The notes below the pieces were generated by a model. The model was given only the letters and a program-made list of their open reading frames with translations. It searched no databases and was not told where the DNA came from. A program made the position numbers and the translations under genes. Below are positions 59,160 through 64,000 of a stretch of 64,000 nt of DNA, piece by piece. The stretch comes from Zygnema cylindricum (Eukaryota; Streptophyta; Zygnematophyceae; Zygnematales; Zygnemataceae), in the NCBI GenBank assembly GCA_037447655.1, contig JBBHKE010003316.1, positions 62,001 to 126,000 on the forward strand, in the 5' to 3' direction. How positions within the stretch are numbered: the stretch's first letter is position 1; each line of letters begins with the position of its first letter.

Positions 59160-59645
59160 TCATAAAAAATCCTCAAAAAATCTTAAAATGTACGAAAATT
59201 AACATAAATGTACGGCAATATACGAAAAGTGTACCCTACAAAACCCAATGGTACGGCAAATCTTTGGCAGGCGTACTCAAATCTAAAGGAATGTACGACA
59301 ATGTACCCTAAAAACCCCAAAACCCCCCTTTAATTACCCTAATATGTACAAAATGTACGACCACTGTACATAACTGTACGAAAAGTGTAGCGCAGCTGAA
59401 CTGAAATGTACGCAAATGTACAAAAATGTACCCTACAAACCTTATAATATATAATCCTAAAAGGTACGAAAACTACAGACGATGTACGTACATGTATAAA
59501 AAGTGTGGGGCAGTTATACTCCAACATACGGAATGTAAAGAAATGTACTCTAAAGCTCCAGAATCCGTTAAATAACCCTAAAAGGTGCGAAAATGTATGG
59601 ACATTGTCAAGAAATTTACGCAAATGTACAGCTACACAGTCACGT
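59160..59645. repeat. GTAC-rich tandem repeat
   Basis: About three to four diverged ~150-base units, each with AATGTACGAAAA, GTACGAAAAGTGT, AAATGTACCCTA and CCCTAAAAGGTxCGAAAA blocks. The antisense 155-codon frame through it is not protein-like. Confidence 0.6.
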
Positions 59646-59804
59646 GCGCATTTTATAACACTTTTCTCATCGTTAAATGCGTATTGTGCATAGTATTCGC
59701 GTGTTTGTTTCGTGCGTAATATGCGCACGGGACATCTATGGTTTGAGCTTGTCGCAATTTGCACGCTATGCGCCACTTTTGGAGGACCGCACTTACTTTT
59801 AACC

Positions 59805-60069
59805 ATAGTTCAAAAGTAGGTGAAAGTAGGCCCATACAATATGCCTATTGTATGCAAAACATACAATATGACTTTAAGACCCATATTGTATTCAGACCTA
59901 TTCGGGCCAATTAAAACATTCTGACCAAAAAAAAATATTTACACCGTCAAATTCGGATGATCGGACGGTCGCTGATCAAAGTAGTGATCTAAGAAGATCG
60001 CATGAAAAGCCCATAACACAACTTGCGCCTACCAAAGGCCTACCATAAAAACGCCTACTTTTGAACTAT
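59805..60069. mobile_element. Mutator-like MITE with perfect 10-bp TSD
   Basis: The left end ATAGTTCAAAAGTAGG and right end CCTACTTTTGAACTAT are exact inverted repeats. The flanks are ACTTTTAACC at 59795-59804 and 60070-60079, identical. The interior shares GATCTAAGAAGATC, GACGGTCGxTGATCAAAG and CATACAATATG words with 39205-39700. It is non-coding. Confidence 0.88.
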
Positions 60070-60079
60070 ACTTTTAACC

Positions 60080-60950
60080 ATAGATGTACCAACCGTTTTA
60101 AATGCACCCATGAAACATCGAAAAAATAATGTTATATGCGCAGGAACAAATGCAAAAAAATTAAAATGCGTTGACCGACTTTAACTTCATAATAAAATAT
60201 ATAAAATAAACAACATTTATTCCAAAGTACTACTACAACTTAGGGTATGGGCTCATGTATAAAAGTATCGGGTTTATTATTATATCTTCCATGAAAGATT
60301 TTCTCCCGGCTTCCGCTGGCCTTGCATCGCATATTGTTTGATAGTGAAATGTACAAAATGTGTCAGTTGGTACTTAAACTGCGCATTATTTCACAAAGGC
60401 GTACAGAATAAGTGTCAGAATGTCGGGTAATGGCGTCAACAGCGAAAATTAAGTGCGTCGCACGGAAAATCGTACTCAGATATTGGTACTGTTTAGATCG
60501 CGTTAGTTACTAATTTGAATGCTTTTAAATATTGTTGCGTACAAAATGTTAGTCCGTACAAAAGCTTGTTATTATTTTGTACTGACGTATAGAATAAGTG
60601 TCAGATGAGGACATCGACAGTGGAAATTGAGCGCGTCGCACGAAAAATCGTACGCAGATTTGATTTAAAGTCATAAAGACGAAAAAAAATAGCCCTAACC
60701 TGTTTGCACATATTCAGGCGTCGAATATGTGAACACAGACTTTCACGGCTACCCTAAAAACATGCGAATGTGTGTCGATTTCTTATTTCAACCTTTTTCT
60801 GATTTTCGTACATTTTGTCCGTACTTATTTTCGTGCACGAAAAGTATACAATTTTAACGAAAATTTCAAAACCTTTAAAAAAAAAACCGCATTTTCGTAA
60901 AAAAATGAAAATCCGTACGTTTGGTACCCTTATGCTTTAACGACACTTTA
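60080..60950. other. Repeat-derived sequence, no gene recognised
   Basis: It contains two related segments near 60380-60500 and 60570-60680 (GCGTACAGAATAAGTGTCAGA, then GTCGCACGxAAAATCGTACxCAGAT). These also resemble the interior of the MITE at 46324-46895. No coding signal is visible. Confidence 0.45.
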
Positions 60951-61004
60951 TTAGGGGCCGGTAGGGCCGGTAGTCTGTAGTGGGGACTGTTTTCAACTTT
61001 AGAT

Positions 61005-61360
61005 TGTGCCAGCAGTACGGCAGTCTGTACCGTGATACACGGCAACGATATATTGTGCCACCCGTACGGATCTTTGTACCGAGACGCACGACAACTTTAG
61101 ATTGTGCTAGCAGTACGGCACTCTGTACCGCGACGCACGGCAACGCTACATTGTGCCAGCCGTACGGTGGTCTGTACTGCAACGCACGGCAACGCTACAT
61201 TGTGCCACCCATACGGCGGTCTGTACCGCGACGCACGGCAACACTACATTGTGCCATCCGTACGGCGGTCTGTACCGCGACGCACGGCAACACTACATTG
61301 TGTCATCCGTACGACGGTCTTTATCGCGACACACGGCAACGCTAGCGCTACGGCCGTCCG
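61005..61360 (+). repeat. 49-bp GC-rich minisatellite
   Basis: About seven units of roughly 49 bases, each with TACGGCxGTCTGTACCGCGA, then CGCACGGCAACGCTACATTG and TGCCA. Open frames in all plus frames (Cys/Thr/Arg rich) arise from the repeat. A related but diverged array is at 63560-63975. Confidence 0.9.
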
Positions 61361-62629
61361 TACTGCGTGTGACAAAAAAAAATCGAGACAGACACAGCGC
61401 CTATATAAGGGTTTCCCCAAAAGCGAACAACGTTCCCTTATTTATATACTGACTAGTAAATTAATGCCCGTTACACGGGCGAAGTTCGTGTTGTGTGTAT
61501 TTAAGGTTTTATAGAGTTTTTGTACTCTATATGTTTGGGAACAACTTCAGGTGGGTTTTTTTATGACCTATACAAATATAAATCATATGTGGGAATAACA
61601 ACCATAGGGTGTTTTGATTTACAACACAAATATAGACAATTTTAAACCGAGAGAATGTCCCATGTAAGATGTCATTCTGTGCAAACAAACATGTTTTGAA
61701 GTTCATAATCATATTTAGTCTACTTTACAACAGGAATATTGTAGTTGAGATTAAATGGGTTAATTGATGACTGAGTGTCACCTTTGAAATAACGTTCAAT
61801 GGTGTGTGGCTCTAGCAATTTCAACTGACTAACTATACTTAACTAACCATTCTCCGCCTATATCTACGTGTAACTGTCAGAAATCAAATGTTTTATTTTT
61901 AGAATCAAATGTTTTATTTTTAGCTACAGATCTCATGTTGGTGTGTTTTGTTACACAATGTTTTTGTTCACATAAGTCAATCAATGCCCGTTACACGGAC
62001 ATGATTCGTGTCGTGTTTTGTTATGCTTGTTATATGGGCATGTATCGTGTGTTGTTTTATCACGCTTTCTTGAGCCTTACCAAAGTATTATACAAATATA
62101 CGTTCATGTGTTCAATAAGCAATTGTACGACAAGAGTCTCTCTGCAACTTTTATTGGAACAACAACCATAGAGTGATGGTATAAGCATAGAAAGCATACA
62201 CACTTCCGAACAGCAAGAATATTCCATGGAAGAAATAGTAGTGTTAGAACATAAGTGTGTCGAAGTATGTATACCTATGCAGCTTACTTTAAAAAGTTAA
62301 CAACCCAATTAGGATTAAACATAATTTTTGATATTAACTTTTTATAGCTCTAACAATGCTAACGGATAAGTTTCTTTCGAAACTTCTTTATTTCATTATT
62401 GTAAAAGATATGTCAATTTTCACATTGTATTACCTGCTCTTGTTTATGGAAACATCTAAATACACCATGGATTGCTATTAGTGTTAGACACACTGATTCA
62501 ACGCCCCTTTCTTTTTCCTATCTCGCTTGTTTTTTCTCCCCCGTCCCTCTCTCTTGTTGTCTCTCCCCTCTCCCTCTCTCTCTCCCACTTCGTCATCTAT
62601 CTCTCCTCTCTCCCTCTTTCTTGTTGTCC
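61361..62629. other. No gene recognised
   Basis: AT-rich sequence with two copies of ATGCCCGTTACACGG (near 61463 and 61986, related to 58930). A decayed family A MITE end (ACACCATGGATTGCTATTAG) lies near 62463. CT-rich from about 62510 to 62630. No conserved protein is visible. Confidence 0.45.
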
Positions 62630-62875
62630 GTTCATATATTGTTGGTTCACATATTGTTGGTTCATATATGTCCGGTGCATATATTGTCGGTTCGTACTTT
62701 GGCGATTCATATCTGTTCATATATTGTTGGTTCACATATTGTCGGTTTATATATTCTCTTCATACATTGTTGGTTCGTACATTTGCAGTTCATATCTTGT
62801 AGGTTTATATATTGTAAGTTCACATATTGTCAGTTCGTACATTGTTGGATCACATATTGTGAGTTCTTGTTCAGC
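62630..62875 (+). repeat. 15-bp TTCATATATTGTTGG minisatellite
   Basis: About sixteen units of the form TTCATATATTGTTGG, with TTCACATATTGTCGG and TTCGTACATTTGC variants, run through this stretch. Because 15 is divisible by three, long frames open in several registers; they are repeat products, not genes. Confidence 0.9.
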
Positions 62876-63559
62876 TCAAATATGCGTACTCATGTTTACA
62901 CACTTTGCAACAACAACCATAGGGTGTTTGCGGTAGGGTCACATACGCATCATAAACTCTTTCAAACTGCAATAGTGAAGTAATGTACGCTACTGACATC
63001 TACACATTTTGTGTCGCTTTCATAAATCAACCCCAATTTAAAACAGAAAAAATGCAATGATATATTATTACTGCTTGTATATTTCACGACTTAGCAACGT
63101 ACTTGCATGTAATGTGAATTGTAAATCAACAATAATAATAATATATCCCTCTATTAATAACCGTTTCTTACGAATTACAATATTTCGTAATCTTTCATTT
63201 GATATGTATTTTTAGGCATCAATTGAGCCGGGATGGCACACGCGTACCTTTTCCTTTTTTGCTCTTGCGATGTATGTTGAGGCATCAATTTTGCACCGAC
63301 GGCACATGGGAACATGAGTCGTGGTCGTAAGGGACATCTCGTTTTGGGTCGCGCGGACGTACAGACACCGCCGCGCGCGCACACAGATATCGCCTATTTA
63401 AGGTTTTCAACACGGCAGCCAAAGTTATATAATTTTTAATCGAAAAAACCGATTTTTAATTTTGTATTTTTTCGCTTGACAGTAGTAATACACTCTTCAT
63501 GGGAACAAAACCATAGGGTGATATGATCAGCTTAAAGTGTTTTTTTTACGATACTGCCG

Positions 63560-63975
63560 GTGGTCGTTCGTAGATACTGGCGGGCGGCAACGTTGCATTA
63601 CGCCATCGGTATGGCGGTCCGTATTGCGGATGGTCGCACGACAACGTTACATTGTGCCAGGTACGGCAGTATGTACTGTTGACGGGCGGCGACGTAGAAT
63701 TACGCCAGCGGGGGGCAGTGTAGATTAACGCCAGCTGGCGGCAACGTAGAATTACGTCACCGAGCGGCAGCGTAGAATTACCCCACCGAGCGGCAGCGTA
63801 GAATCACGCCAGCCGGCGGCAACGCAGAATTATGCCGGTCGGCAGCAGCGTAGAATTACGCCAGCAGACGACGGGCGGCAGCGTAAAATTACGTCAACGG
63901 GCGGGCGGCAGCGCAAAATTGTGCCACTGTATGGCGGTCTGTACCGCGACGGGCGGCAGCGCTACATCGTGCCCG
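63560..63975 (+). repeat. GC-rich minisatellite related to the 61-kb array
   Basis: Units of about 30-50 bases alternate GGCGGCAACGTxGAATTACG and CCAGCGxGCGGCAGCG. Near 63600 and 63930 the units match the 61005-61360 array more closely (TATGGCGGTCxGTAxxGCG). It reaches almost to the window end. Confidence 0.8.
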
Positions 63976-64000
63976 CGGTACGGCCATGTGACAGAAAAAA

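Noticed and set aside
60980-61514. Three overlapping Cys/Thr/Arg-rich ORFs
   Set aside because: Products of the 49-bp minisatellite; open in all plus frames.
61005-62875. Regular repeats that might suggest a CRISPR array
   Set aside because: Units are directly adjacent with no unique spacers, in a eukaryotic genome; they are minisatellites.

Overview
This is nuclear DNA of an intron-rich eukaryote, most likely an alga. The N-glycosylation subunit STT3 here reads like green-lineage (plant-type) STT3 throughout. A selenoprotein T with an in-frame TGA points away from land plants, which lack selenoproteins. The fourth gene carries a CesA/BcsA-type GT2 synthase. I cannot name the species. Coding density is low: about four real genes lie in 64 kb, each split into small exons joined at GT-AG sites. 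The rest is dominated by short DNA transposons, dispersed repeats, minisatellites and CT/GA or TA simple repeats.

Layout. 0-1.8 kb: dispersed and tandem repeats. 1.8-5.6 kb (minus strand): SELENOT, with the Sec TGA in a CxxU motif and a candidate SECIS element 3' of the stop. 5.7-13.3 kb: MITE-like elements of several families, including a hAT-like insertion with a perfect 8-bp target duplication. 13.6-17.4 kb (plus): a four-knuckle CCHC zinc-finger protein with a long acidic tail. 19.4-26.8 kb (minus): STT3 in nine exons, with two apparent 1-nt slips near the 3' end. 27-43 kb: no gene recognised; repeats, an AT-rich island with nested inverted repeats, and two ~2.2-kb transposon-like copies holding broken reverse-transcriptase-associated reading frames. 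43.4-58.8 kb (plus): exons that chain in one frame, encoding a signal peptide, a GH26 beta-mannanase-type domain, a beta-rich domain, a single membrane span, ankyrin repeats and a processive GT2 synthase. 59-64 kb: minisatellites and another MITE.

Function. SELENOT and STT3 both belong to the ER (redox and N-glycosylation). The 43-59 kb locus would put a polysaccharide hydrolase outside the plasma membrane and a polysaccharide synthase inside it, on one chain of about 1,506 residues.

Two observations stand out. (1) The GH26-TM-ankyrin-GT2 open chain, in which skipping one splice leaves a stop directly after the membrane span. (2) Repeated local tandem duplication of splice-site-bearing sequence (donors, acceptors, branch-like motifs, exon edges) at intron ends of SELENOT, the zinc-knuckle gene and STT3.
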